Shown here piece by piece: positions 6,837 to 15,636 of a stretch of DNA of 64,000 bases. The notes below the pieces were generated by a model. That model did not search any database. It was not told the DNA's origin and saw only the letters and a program-made list of their open reading frames with translations. The stretch is from an uncultured Alcaligenaceae bacterium (GTDB taxonomy: Bacteria > Pseudomonadota > Gammaproteobacteria > Burkholderiales > Burkholderiaceae_B): contig CALKIR010000026.1 in assembly GCA_937995985.1 (NCBI GenBank), positions 65,811 through 129,810 of the forward strand, given 5' to 3'. Position numbers and translations under genes: made by a program. How positions within the stretch are numbered: position 1 is the first letter of the stretch; every line of letters begins with the position of its first letter.

Positions 6837-9617
6837 ATGCAAAAAGATTTTATTCCTGCGGTACGTGCCCAAAGCCTGACCCATCGTTATGGGGAAACCT
6901 TAGCACTCAATGAGGTGTCTTTGGATCTTTCTCAGGGACGTGTCACAGGGGTGATTGGTCCCGATGGGGTAGGCAAGTCCACCTTGTTAGGTTTAATTGC
7001 GGGGGCGCGTCAGATGCAACAAGGTGAGCTGAGTGTGCTCGGTGTTGATATGCGTGATCGCCGAGCGCGTGAGGCCAATTGCGCCCGCATTGCTTATATG
7101 CCGCAGGGGCTCGGACGCAATCTTTATCCCACACTATCTGTTTTTGAAAATATAGAGTTTTTTGCCCGTTTATTTGGGCAAAATAAGAAAGAGCGCCATG
7201 CCCGCATAAAAGAATTATTAGCCAGTACGGGGATGAGTGCTTTTGCAGACCGTCCAGCCCAAAAATTATCGGGGGGGATGAAGCAAAAATTAGGGCTTTG
7301 TTGTGCCTTAGTGAATGACCCTGATTTATTGATCCTTGATGAGCCCACTACGGGGGTCGATCCTTTAGCACGTCGACAGTTTTGGGAGCTAATCGCGCGT
7401 ATCGGCGCTCATCGTCCTCAGATGAGTGTGTTGGTGGCCACAGCCTATATGGATGAGGCACAGGGCTTTGACTGGCTGGTTGCGATGGATGACGGGCAGG
7501 TCTTGGCAACCGGTACGCCACAGGAGCTATTACAGCGTACCCAAAGCCATTCATTGGAAACAGCATTTTTACGTTTATTGCCCGAAGAAAAAACACGTGG
7601 TCACCGAGAGGTAGTGATTCCTCCTTTAACTCAAAGCGATGAGGTTGTCATTGAGTCACATGGGCTGACTAAAAAGTTCGGCTCCTTTACTGCTGTGAAT
7701 GATGTGAACCTCAAGGTGTTCAAAGGGGAGATTTTTGGCTTTTTAGGCTCTAATGGATGTGGCAAGTCCACTACCATGAAGATGCTCACGGGTTTGATTC
7801 CCCCTTCTGCCGGGACTGCAACTTTATTGGGCCAGCCTATTGATGCCAGTGACCTAGCAACCCGCCGTCGGGTGGGGTATATGTCTCAGAGCTTTTCTCT
7901 TTATGGCGAGCTGTCGGTCGCACAAAATCTGTATTTGCACGCGCGGTTATTTCATTTTCCCGCACAGATGCAAAAGCAGCGTGTGGATGAGCTAGCGGAG
8001 CGTTTTGAGCTTCAAGAGGTATTGCATCATTTGCCTAATGATTTGCCATTAGGCGTGCGGCAACGGTTGCAGTTGGCTGTGGCCGTATTGCATGAGCCTG
8101 AGGTACTGATTCTCGATGAGCCGACTTCCGGGGTAGATCCCGTGGCTCGAGATAAATTTTGGGAATTATTAGTTGATTTATCCCGACGGGATGGGGTGAC
8201 TATCTTTTTGTCCACCCACTTTATGAATGAGGCTGAGCGCTGCGATCGCATGTCTATGATGCATGCTGGGGTTGTGCTCGATACGGGCACGCCTGCTGCC
8301 TTAGTGGAAAAGCGCGGGGCCAAAAATCTTGAAGATGCGTTTATTGGTTATTTAATTGAGGCCATGCAGGGGGACTCAAGTGCCGATGATGAGGCCGCTT
8401 CTGTAGATACAGAGCCAGAAAGTGCTACCACGGAGAAGGCTCCAGAGTTTGCTTCCAGTTTTGCCAGTTCCACACAGATGCCTGTTCATAAGCGCTTTAG
8501 TTTGCAGCGCTTGTTTAGTTATAGCATTCGTGAGTCCTTAGAGCTGCGACGCGATCCTGTGCGTTTGATGATGGCTCTATTAGGCAGTGTGCTATTAATG
8601 CTGGTGATGGGGTATGGCATTAATATGGATGTAGAGGATCTGAATTATGCTGTTTATGATTTGGATCAGTCTGCTGCCAGTCAAAATTATAATTTAAACA
8701 TTGCTGGTTCCGCTTATTTTAGCGAGCAACCCCCGATCCAGAGCTATGCTGATCTCGAGCGCCGCATGCGTTCAGGTGAGGTTGCTTTAGTAGTAGAAAT
8801 ACCTCCTGGTTTTGGGCGTGATCTAGCCCGTGGTCATCAGCCAGAAATTGCCATGTGGATTGATGGAGGGATGCCACAGCGTGCAGAGACAATACGCAGT
8901 TATACATTGGGGATTCATCAGCATATTTTGAGCACTTGGGCTCAGGAAAAATTAGGGGTAGCCTTACGAGGTCCTACTTCGGTGGAAATTCGTTATCGTT
9001 ATAACCCTGATTTGCGCAGCTTGGTAGCGATGGTGCCAGCAGTGATTCCTATGCTGCTCATTTTTATTCCCGCTATGCTGACGGCTCTAGGGGTGGTACG
9101 GGAAAAGGAATTAGGCTCTATATTAAATTTATATACCACACCTGTGACGCGCTTGGAGTTTTTATTAGGCAAGCAATTGCCTTATGTCGCCTTGGCCATG
9201 TTTAGTTTTGTGGCTTTGTTTTTAATGGCGCTGTTTTTATTTCAGGTGCCTTTTACAGGGCGTTTTAGTACCTTATTTTTAGGTACATTAATTTATGTTG
9301 TGGCGACCACGGGGGTGGGGCTATTAGCATCTACCTTGACCAATAGCCAGGTTGCCGCTTTGGCCGGTACCGCTTTAGGGACCCTTATTCCAGCCATTCA
9401 GTTCTCAGGCATGATGGATCCCGTCTCTTCTTTAGAAGGTCTGGGTGCTTGGATAGGGCAAATTTACCCTACGACTCATTATTTGACCATTAGTCGTGGA
9501 ACTTTTGCTAAAGCATTAGATTGGGGAGCCTTAACAGACTCCTTTTATCCCTTATTGATTGCGGTTCCGGTATTGACCATTGCTTCAGTGGTGTTCCTGA
9601 AAAAACAGGCAAAATAA
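6837..9617 (+). CDS. rbbA: Double ABC ATPase fused to ABC-2 permease (RbbA-like)
   Basis: A 926-residue fusion of two ATP-binding domains and an ABC-2 membrane domain. Walker A 1 is GPDGVGKST at 41-49, signature LSGGMKQK near 144, Walker B LLILDEPTTGVD near 165. Walker A 2 is GSNGCGKST near 304 with Walker B LILDEPTSGVD near 425. The second signature is degenerate (LPLGVRQ in place of LSGGQ). After an acidic linker near 510-550 the membrane part begins (SIRESLELRRDPVRL), with helices to the end. E. coli RbbA, described as a ribosome-associated ATPase, has the same architecture and length. The gene starts eight bases after the adaptor and is followed one base later by the permease. The context favours an exporter role; a ribosomal role cannot be judged from sequence. 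Confidence 0.9.
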   Translation: MQKDFIPAVRAQSLTHRYGETLALNEVSLDLSQGRVTGVIGPDGVGKSTLLGLIAGARQMQQGELSVLGVDMRDRRAREANCARIAYMPQGLGRNLYPTLSVFENIEFFARLFGQNKKERHARIKELLASTGMSAFADRPAQKLSGGMKQKLGLCCALVNDPDLLILDEPTTGVDPLARRQFWELIARIGAHRPQMSVLVATAYMDEAQGFDWLVAMDDGQVLATGTPQELLQRTQSHSLETAFLRLLPEEKTRGHREVVIPPLTQSDEVVIESHGLTKKFGSFTAVNDVNLKVFKGEIFGFLGSNGCGKSTTMKMLTGLIPPSAGTATLLGQPIDASDLATRRRVGYMSQSFSLYGELSVAQNLYLHARLFHFPAQMQKQRVDELAERFELQEVLHHLPNDLPLGVRQRLQLAVAVLHEPEVLILDEPTSGVDPVARDKFWELLVDLSRRDGVTIFLSTHFMNEAERCDRMSMMHAGVVLDTGTPAALVEKRGAKNLEDAFIGYLIEAMQGDSSADDEAASVDTEPESATTEKAPEFASSFASSTQMPVHKRFSLQRLFSYSIRESLELRRDPVRLMMALLGSVLLMLVMGYGINMDVEDLNYAVYDLDQSAASQNYNLNIAGSAYFSEQPPIQSYADLERRMRSGEVALVVEIPPGFGRDLARGHQPEIAMWIDGGMPQRAETIRSYTLGIHQHILSTWAQEKLGVALRGPTSVEIRYRYNPDLRSLVAMVPAVIPMLLIFIPAMLTALGVVREKELGSILNLYTTPVTRLEFLLGKQLPYVALAMFSFVALFLMALFLFQVPFTGRFSTLFLGTLIYVVATTGVGLLASTLTNSQVAALAGTALGTLIPAIQFSGMMDPVSSLEGLGAWIGQIYPTTHYLTISRGTFAKALDWGALTDSFYPLLIAVPVLTIASVVFLKKQAK

Positions 9618-9618
9618 A

Positions 9619-10806
9619 ATGAGCAAGCCATCCTCTTCCCCTCAGCGATTTAACGCCCAAGCAATACAGGATACTTGGTGGCGTCGGGTACAAACTGTAT
9701 TCCATTTGGGTATCAAAGAATTTAGCAGCTTGGGGCGTGATACAGCATTATTGTTTTTAATTGTATTTATGTTTTCAGGGGTGATTTATTCTAATGCGAA
9801 GCAACGCCCTGATGCATTAAACAAAGCGGCTATTGCCATTGTGGATGAGGATCGTTCACAGCTATCAAAGCGCTTAATTGATTCCTTGCAAGAGCCTTAT
9901 TTTTTGCCGCCGCGCATGATTTCTCGAGCAGAAATAGATCAGGGGATGGATGCGGGTCAGGATACTTTTGTATTAAATTTCCCCCCCGGTTTTCAGCGTG
10001 ATTTAGAGGCTGGGCGTCAGCCTGTTGTACAGCTTAATGTCGATGCAACACGACAAAGTCAGGCCTTGGTTGGGGCTTCTTATATCCAAACAATTTTAGG
10101 TCAAGAAATACAAAAGCATTTAAATCGATATAGAGATAATCCTTTTGTGCTTGATATTTCATTAGTGCAACATACGTTATTTAACCCTAATGTTTATTCC
10201 GCTTGGTTTGGGGGGATAACAGGGTTAATTAATAATGTCACCTTATTATCCATTATTTTGACCGGGGCAGCGTTAATTCGGGAGCGTGAGCATGGCACCA
10301 TTGAGCATTTATTGGTGATGCCCATTACGCCTTTACAAATTATGCTGTCAAAGGTATGGCCCATGGCTGTTGTGGTGCTGATTGGTAGTTTTTTTGCCCT
10401 ACAGGTCATGATCCGAGGTGTGATTGGGGCCCAATTAGGTGGCTCAACAGCTTTATTTATGTTGGGGACCTTTATTTATCTCTTTGCGACCACTTCTATT
10501 GGTATCTATATGGGGACTTTGGCCCGTACGATGCCCCAATTTGGATTGATGGCTATTTTAGTGTTATTACCATTACAAATATTATCAGGGTCTATTACAC
10601 CTCGTGAAAGTATGCCCGAGTTAGTACAGTCAATTATGTCTTTTACCCCAACCTTACACTTTGTATCTTATGCACAGGCGGTATTAATTCGGGGGGCCGA
10701 CTTTACCATGATTTGGGGTGATTTTGCCATCATGTTTATTATTGGGCTGGTGTTCTTTGTCTTTGCCCACCGCCGATTGAGTCATACCATGGGCTCGATG
10801 GGCTAA
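9619..10806 (+). CDS. ABC-2 type permease (YhhJ-like)
   Basis: A 395-residue inner-membrane subunit of the ABC-2 family. One N-terminal helix (ALLFLIVFMFSGVIYSN, about 45-62) is followed by a periplasmic domain to about 190. A cluster of five helices comes next, with the typical LIREREHGTIEHLLVMPITP motif near residue 220. It pairs with the membrane half of the RbbA-like protein. The ATG lies one base after the stop of the preceding gene, so translation is probably coupled. DUF3141 follows after 18 bases in the same direction. Confidence 0.92.
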   Translation: MSKPSSSPQRFNAQAIQDTWWRRVQTVFHLGIKEFSSLGRDTALLFLIVFMFSGVIYSNAKQRPDALNKAAIAIVDEDRSQLSKRLIDSLQEPYFLPPRMISRAEIDQGMDAGQDTFVLNFPPGFQRDLEAGRQPVVQLNVDATRQSQALVGASYIQTILGQEIQKHLNRYRDNPFVLDISLVQHTLFNPNVYSAWFGGITGLINNVTLLSIILTGAALIREREHGTIEHLLVMPITPLQIMLSKVWPMAVVVLIGSFFALQVMIRGVIGAQLGGSTALFMLGTFIYLFATTSIGIYMGTLARTMPQFGLMAILVLLPLQILSGSITPRESMPELVQSIMSFTPTLHFVSYAQAVLIRGADFTMIWGDFAIMFIIGLVFFVFAHRRLSHTMGSMG

Positions 10807-10824
10807 ATTTGGGAGTTCTTTGTT

Positions 10825-13170
10825 ATGTCTGCGAATATTTTTCAACAGTTTTCTGAATATTGGCTAGATGCGCAACAGCGCAGTGCCCTCTTTTTAGATA
10901 TTTTACGCCAGCGAGGAGATCAATTTATAGAGCATACCCGTGAGGGCAAGCCGCCTGTTCTTGTTTTTGAGCATGAATGTGTTTTAGATGGGCGGACGTT
11001 AGAGCAGCCAGTCAATTATTCATTATTGCGCATTTTGCCTCCTAAAGAACACCCTGTGGATCCTAATGCCAAGCCCTTTGTAATTATCGACCCACGTGCA
11101 GGTCACGGGCCCGGGGTTGCGGGCTCCAAATTATGTAGTGAAATTGGTGTGGTGACCGCTGCTGGTCATCCTTGCTATTTTGTTACCTTTGGGCCAGAGC
11201 CATGTGCCGGGCAAACTATTGAGGCCATTGTCAAGGCAGAAATCGCTTTTCTCAAGAAAGTAGCTGAGCTGCATAACCCTGAGCGAGTGGGCAAGCCCTT
11301 CATTATTGGTAATTGTCAGGGAGGTTGGGCTGCAGCCATATTAGCCAGTGTAGCGCCTCAGCTGACAGGGCCTTTGTTGTTAGCTGGCGCGCCATTGGCT
11401 TATTGGTCGGGTCGGGCGGGACAGAATCCAATGCGCTATACCGGCGGGATGGTAGGAGGATCTTGGCCGAGCTCCTTTATGAGTGATATACAAGGCGGGA
11501 TTTTTGATGGGGCGTATTTAGTAGAAAACTTTGAGCAGCTGGATCCAGCTAATACCTATTGGAAAAAGCTCTATAACCTTTATGCCAATGCAGATACCGA
11601 GGAAGAGCGCTTTTTGCAATTTGAGCGCTGGTGGAGTGGCCACTTTTTGTTAACACGTGAAGAAATTGATTGGATTGTACAAAAACTATTTGTGGGCAAT
11701 CAGCTGTCACGTGGTAAATTGCGAAATCCCGTTGGCGAAGGGTATGTGAATCTGCGCAATATCCGCAGTCCCATTATTATTTTTGCTTCTGAAGGAGATA
11801 ATATTACTCCTCCACCCCAAGCATTAAACTGGATTTTAGACCTGTACCAGGATGTGGAAGATATTCGTGAGCATGAGCAAGTGATAGTGTATTGTCTCCA
11901 CGAAAGGATTGGTCACTTGGGTATATTTGTGTCATCTAGTGTGGCTTCTCGCGAACATGAGGCATTAGTCGGCGCTTTGGATTTAATTGGGTTGTTGCCG
12001 CCTGGACTATATGAGGCCAAGATCGAAGACCTGCATCCAGATATGCCACATTCAGAATGGATTAAAGGACGCCACTTGGTGACCTTTGTGCCGCGTACCC
12101 TCGATGATATTCGGGCATTGGATGATGGACGTGCGGACGAGCAAGGCTTTGAGGTAGTTGGGCGTATTTCAGAGGTGAATCAGCATATTTATGATTTAGC
12201 GGTATCACCTGTGGTGCGTGCCCTCAGTAGCGGTTTTAGTGGCAAGTGGATGCGTGCCTTGCATCCTAATCGTTTAGAAAACTATCTGTGGTCGAGCCTA
12301 AACCCTTTGGCTTTATATGCTCATGCTGCAGCGCGAAATGCGCGTCAAGCACGTCAACCTGTTTCCAAAGACAATGTGTTTGTGGCTTGGGAGCGGTTTA
12401 TGGGGCAGGCCATTATTAATGGCTGGAATGCCTATAGAGACATCCGTGATCAAACCATTGAAGCCACATTCCATGCATTGTATGACAATCCTTATATGCG
12501 TGCCTTGGTTGGTTTGGATGCCCCAAACCAACAAGAAAAGGTGGTGCAGTCTGATGAATCAGCACTACACGCCGAATTACGCGAGCTGCGCAGTGAATTA
12601 GCTGCCATGCAAATTGAGCAAGGGGGACCGTTAGAGGCCTTTGCGCGAGTATTGATTTATATGGCAGGGGAGCGTACCTTTATTGATGAGCGAGCCTTTA
12701 ATATGTTGCAAAATTTGGCACAGCATAAACGTCAACAGGTTCGCTTACCCAGTCTCGAAGAGTTACGGCCTATTATGCGTCGTCAGTGGCGTATTGTACG
12801 TGCTTATCCTGAGCAAGCGATTAATGCCTTGCCAATCCTAGTCAAAGATCAGGCGATGCGGCAGTCTATTTGGGCGGCAGTTTCTAAGATTGCCGAATTA
12901 AGAGATGTGCTAAATGTAGACGAAGGGGTACATCAGCGCTTTGCCCATGTGGCACGTGTAATGGGCTTGACCAGTCACTGGTCGCCTGGGGTGCGTGAAT
13001 CGCGTATTTGCCCGGAGGCAGTAGAGTTGCCTACCCCTCCTAAAAAAGTAGCTGCTGCCCATGGAACGCAGCAGACTGTTGCTCAGGTTGCTAAAAAAGC
13101 TTCTAAAAAGGCTTCTAAGCGCGCAGCCACTAAAAAATCAGCAGCTAAAAAAACATCTACAACTAAGTAG
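10825..13170 (+). CDS. DUF3141 protein, PHA-synthase-like alpha/beta hydrolase
   Basis: A 781-residue member of the DUF3141 family, which resembles the alpha/beta-hydrolase core of polyhydroxyalkanoate synthases. GNCQGGW places a cysteine (Cys164) in the nucleophile elbow, as in PhaC rather than in serine hydrolases. IFASEGDNITPP near 320 fits the catalytic Asp strand and ERIGHLG near 360 the His. A helical C-terminal half follows. The last 40 residues are rich in Lys, Ala, Ser and Thr (KKASKKASKRAATKKSAAKK), like the basic tails of PhaF or histone H1-like proteins. It lies 18 bases after the permease gene, so probably the last gene of that operon. Polymerising activity is not established for this family as far as I know. 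Confidence 0.85.
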   Translation: MSANIFQQFSEYWLDAQQRSALFLDILRQRGDQFIEHTREGKPPVLVFEHECVLDGRTLEQPVNYSLLRILPPKEHPVDPNAKPFVIIDPRAGHGPGVAGSKLCSEIGVVTAAGHPCYFVTFGPEPCAGQTIEAIVKAEIAFLKKVAELHNPERVGKPFIIGNCQGGWAAAILASVAPQLTGPLLLAGAPLAYWSGRAGQNPMRYTGGMVGGSWPSSFMSDIQGGIFDGAYLVENFEQLDPANTYWKKLYNLYANADTEEERFLQFERWWSGHFLLTREEIDWIVQKLFVGNQLSRGKLRNPVGEGYVNLRNIRSPIIIFASEGDNITPPPQALNWILDLYQDVEDIREHEQVIVYCLHERIGHLGIFVSSSVASREHEALVGALDLIGLLPPGLYEAKIEDLHPDMPHSEWIKGRHLVTFVPRTLDDIRALDDGRADEQGFEVVGRISEVNQHIYDLAVSPVVRALSSGFSGKWMRALHPNRLENYLWSSLNPLALYAHAAARNARQARQPVSKDNVFVAWERFMGQAIINGWNAYRDIRDQTIEATFHALYDNPYMRALVGLDAPNQQEKVVQSDESALHAELRELRSELAAMQIEQGGPLEAFARVLIYMAGERTFIDERAFNMLQNLAQHKRQQVRLPSLEELRPIMRRQWRIVRAYPEQAINALPILVKDQAMRQSIWAAVSKIAELRDVLNVDEGVHQRFAHVARVMGLTSHWSPGVRESRICPEAVELPTPPKKVAAAHGTQQTVAQVAKKASKKASKRAATKKSAAKKTSTTK

Positions 13171-13183
13171 TACTGCCTTATGC

Positions 13184-13220
13184 CCCTAAGCCAGGGCCTT
13201 AACAAGCCTTGTGCTTAGGG
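13184..13220. terminator. Bidirectional hairpin between convergent genes
   Basis: CCCTAAGC at 13184-13191 pairs with GCTTAGGG at 13213-13220, and the stem continues imperfectly inward (CAGGGC with GCCTTG). It overlaps the stop codon of the reverse-strand gene ending at 13215. There is no long T-run, so termination strength is uncertain. Confidence 0.55.
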
Positions 13221-14267
13221 AGTGGTATTGAGCTTGGCTTGTGCTGCCCAGCGCTCAAGGGGCAAAGGAGGATCAGCTCTATAGATGCGCTGTAATACCT
13301 GTTTAAGCTCGCTAAAGTCAGTAATGGTTGGCCAGCGATAGGGTAGGATTTGCTGCCAATGATCTTCCGCATCGAGCTCGGCAATGGCAAAACGAAAATT
13401 ATTATTACCCGGGCCAACTCCCATGCGTAGATCTGTGATCACCAAGACCCCATCAGTTAGGTCATAGCGCACCCATCCACCGCTAAACCATTCGAGACGC
13501 TGGCGTTGCTTATGGTCTGCTACGACCTGAGCATAGTGACGTTGGTGTGGCAAGCATAGTGCCTCTTGTGGAGCAGTATCAAGTAGGCTAACAATAATTT
13601 CACAGTCCTCTTCAGCCTCTGTGCGAACAATTACACGCCACAGGAGGCTGTTGAGGGGCAGGGGTGTGCTGAATACATCAATTGGGCTGTGTTGTGCCAA
13701 AATAGGGTGAGAGAGAGCTCGCTCCTCAGCCCATAGCTTGGCACCTACCGTCCATCCTAAGTAGGCAGTGCTGAGGATTAGCCCCCAGCGCATGAGACTT
13801 TGTACTCTAGGGCTAGGACGACAGCATAAGCCGGCAATGGCACCAATACACAGGGGAAGCGTATAGAGGGGGTCAATAATAAATATACTTGACCATGCGG
13901 TAGGAATAGCTTGAGTAGGCCACCAAAGTTGTGTTCCAAAACTGGTAAAAGCATCTAATAATGGGTGCGTAATGAGGCATAACCATAGGGCCAGAAATAA
14001 GCGACGTGTACTGTATGCGGTATGGGGCTTAATGAGCCGCCAAAGGATGGTAAGTAATACTGCACAGGCACTGAGCACAAGCAAAGAATGTGTCCAGCCG
14101 CGATGATAGGTCATGCTGCTAATTGGATCCCCGTAGCGAATAAAAACATCTAAATCGGGAAGGGTGGCCAGCGCAGCACCTAGCACAATGGATTTGCGTC
14201 CTAAAAAACGATGGAGCGCAACCCCGGTAATACTGCCACCAAGAACAGCTTGGGTGATGGAGTCCAT
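13215..14267 (-). CDS. DUF457-type membrane protein (annotated as metal-dependent hydrolase)
   Basis: A 350-residue membrane protein of the YdjM/DUF457 group. The N-terminal HxxxGRK-type start (MDSITQAVLGGSITGVALHR) is followed by the conserved DLDVFIRYGDP and HRGWTHSLL motifs at about residues 39-70, which carry the putative metal ligands. It has about four predicted helices to residue 180 and a soluble C-terminal part of about 170 residues that I do not recognise. The family is widely annotated as inner-membrane metal-dependent hydrolase, without a known substrate. It is a single gene, convergent with DUF3141. Confidence 0.85.
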   Translation of the reverse strand: MDSITQAVLGGSITGVALHRFLGRKSIVLGAALATLPDLDVFIRYGDPISSMTYHRGWTHSLLVLSACAVLLTILWRLIKPHTAYSTRRLFLALWLCLITHPLLDAFTSFGTQLWWPTQAIPTAWSSIFIIDPLYTLPLCIGAIAGLCCRPSPRVQSLMRWGLILSTAYLGWTVGAKLWAEERALSHPILAQHSPIDVFSTPLPLNSLLWRVIVRTEAEEDCEIIVSLLDTAPQEALCLPHQRHYAQVVADHKQRQRLEWFSGGWVRYDLTDGVLVITDLRMGVGPGNNNFRFAIAELDAEDHWQQILPYRWPTITDFSELKQVLQRIYRADPPLPLERWAAQAKLNTTP

Positions 14268-14585
14268 GAAAATGAGAGAGATTAATTAGGTGAATTAATA
14301 AAACAGCTCATTTGAGTATAGCGTGCATGTTTATTATCTTACTAGAATGATGGCATCGGACAGATTATTTGTTCGCATTTGGTGGCGGTTTCATTTAGGT
14401 GTCAGGGGATTATATGTAGTGCGGCGGCTGAGATTGTGGTGCAGATGCCCCATGCTATTGCCCCAAAGCACTTAAATAAGCGTATGATCGGTGAAGACTA
14501 AGGGACGCGTAGCGCGTAGTTATGCCTGGTAGCGTACTCTTGGGTCTTAGGATTTCTTTTAGTCGGTGTTGGCAAGGCTTTATTT
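14268..14585. other. Intergenic region upstream of trhO, nothing definite
   Basis: A 318-base gap between divergent genes. It should contain both promoters. I see an ACGCGTAGCGCGT inverted repeat near 14505 and an unsupported 42-codon Arg-rich ORF at about 14347-14475 without a ribosome site. No tRNA or known riboswitch is recognisable. Confidence 0.5.
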
Positions 14586-15587
14586 ATGTCCCAATATTTA
14601 ATTGCAGCCCTGTATCATTTTGTTGAATTAGATGATTATGCGACATTACAGGCGCCTCTTTATGATTTTTGTGCACAGCATGATGTGATTGGTACCCTTT
14701 TGCTGGCTCGTGAAGGGATTAATGGCACCATTGCTGGCCCAGAGTCTGGGGTACGAGCAGTGTTAGATTATTTGCGTGCGGATCCTCGTTTGGCTGCTTT
14801 GGAGCACAAAGAGGCGTGGAGCGAGCAGGCGCCTTTTTATCGATTGAAAGTACGCCTTAAAAAAGAAATAGTGACCCTAGGGGTGCCCGATTTACGCACT
14901 GCTGAGTGGGTAGGTGAATATGTGCCGCCCCAAGAGTGGAATGATCTAATTCGGCGCCCTGATGTTGTGTTAGTGGATACGCGTAATGATTATGAGGTGC
15001 GTATTGGAACCTTTAAAGGGGCCATTAATCCATGTACAGAGGCCTTTGCTGATTTTCCTCAGTGGGTCCATGAGCAGCAACAACCTGGTGGGGTACTCGA
15101 AGGCAAACCACCAGTGGCGATGTTCTGCACAGGAGGCATTCGCTGTGAAAAATCAACGGCTTATTTACGTACCCAAGGGTTTACTGAGGTTTATCACCTA
15201 AAAGGGGGGATTTTGCAATATCTTGAAGATATCCCAGAAGATCAAAGTATGTGGGTGGGTGAGTGCTTCGTATTTGATGAGCGTGTATCAGTAGGACATG
15301 GACTAACCCGTGGTGACTATGAGTTTTGTCGTTCCTGTCGCATGCCAGTGAGCGCCCAAGAGCGTCACATGCCCCAATTTGAGCCTGGGGTTTCGTGTCC
15401 GTATTGCCATGGCACGCATAGCCCAGAGCGTATTGCTCGGTTACGTGAGCGAGAGCGGCAAATGCGCTTGGCTCAACAGCGTCAAATAGCGCATGTCGGG
15501 GCAGATTTAGAAGCACTAAAAGAGCAAAAGAAAAAGGCTCATGCGGCACGGGTTGCTGCACAGCAGAAATTACGTGCTGCCCAATAA
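14586..15587 (+). CDS. trhO: tRNA uridine(34) hydroxylase, rhodanese family
   Basis: Catalyses oxygen-dependent hydroxylation of uridine 34 in tRNA, the first step to 5-methoxy-type wobble uridines (formerly YceA). At 333 residues it has the N-terminal acylphosphatase-like domain (LAREGINGTIAG near 40) and a central rhodanese domain with FCTGGIRCEKS. This places the active-site cysteine at 181, with a second one at the sixth position after it. A C-terminal zinc-knuckle-like part (CRSCRMPVS, then CPYCHG near 275) is followed by a charged helical tail. It is a single gene followed by a strong palindromic terminator. Confidence 0.94.
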   Translation: MSQYLIAALYHFVELDDYATLQAPLYDFCAQHDVIGTLLLAREGINGTIAGPESGVRAVLDYLRADPRLAALEHKEAWSEQAPFYRLKVRLKKEIVTLGVPDLRTAEWVGEYVPPQEWNDLIRRPDVVLVDTRNDYEVRIGTFKGAINPCTEAFADFPQWVHEQQQPGGVLEGKPPVAMFCTGGIRCEKSTAYLRTQGFTEVYHLKGGILQYLEDIPEDQSMWVGECFVFDERVSVGHGLTRGDYEFCRSCRMPVSAQERHMPQFEPGVSCPYCHGTHSPERIARLRERERQMRLAQQRQIAHVGADLEALKEQKKKAHAARVAAQQKLRAAQ

Positions 15588-15590
15588 TAA

Positions 15591-15612
15591 GGGCCCTGTT
15601 TAAACAGGGCCC
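15591..15612. terminator. Perfect 22-bp palindromic terminator (bidirectional)
   Basis: A perfect palindrome of 22 bases, GGGCCCTGTTT and its exact complement, lies three bases after the trhO stop and 25 bases before the fabI stop on the opposite strand. It serves as a shared hairpin between convergent genes; no long T-run follows. Confidence 0.65.
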
Positions 15613-15636
15613 CAAATACCAATGTACGGACACGCA

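Noticed and set aside
14347..14475. 42-codon Arg-rich ORF in the gap before trhO
   Set aside because: No ribosome site, no recognisable family, and length compatible with chance.
15181..15633. 150-codon reverse ORF overlapping trhO
   Set aside because: Antisense to the conserved rhodanese domain and it crosses the palindromic terminator.
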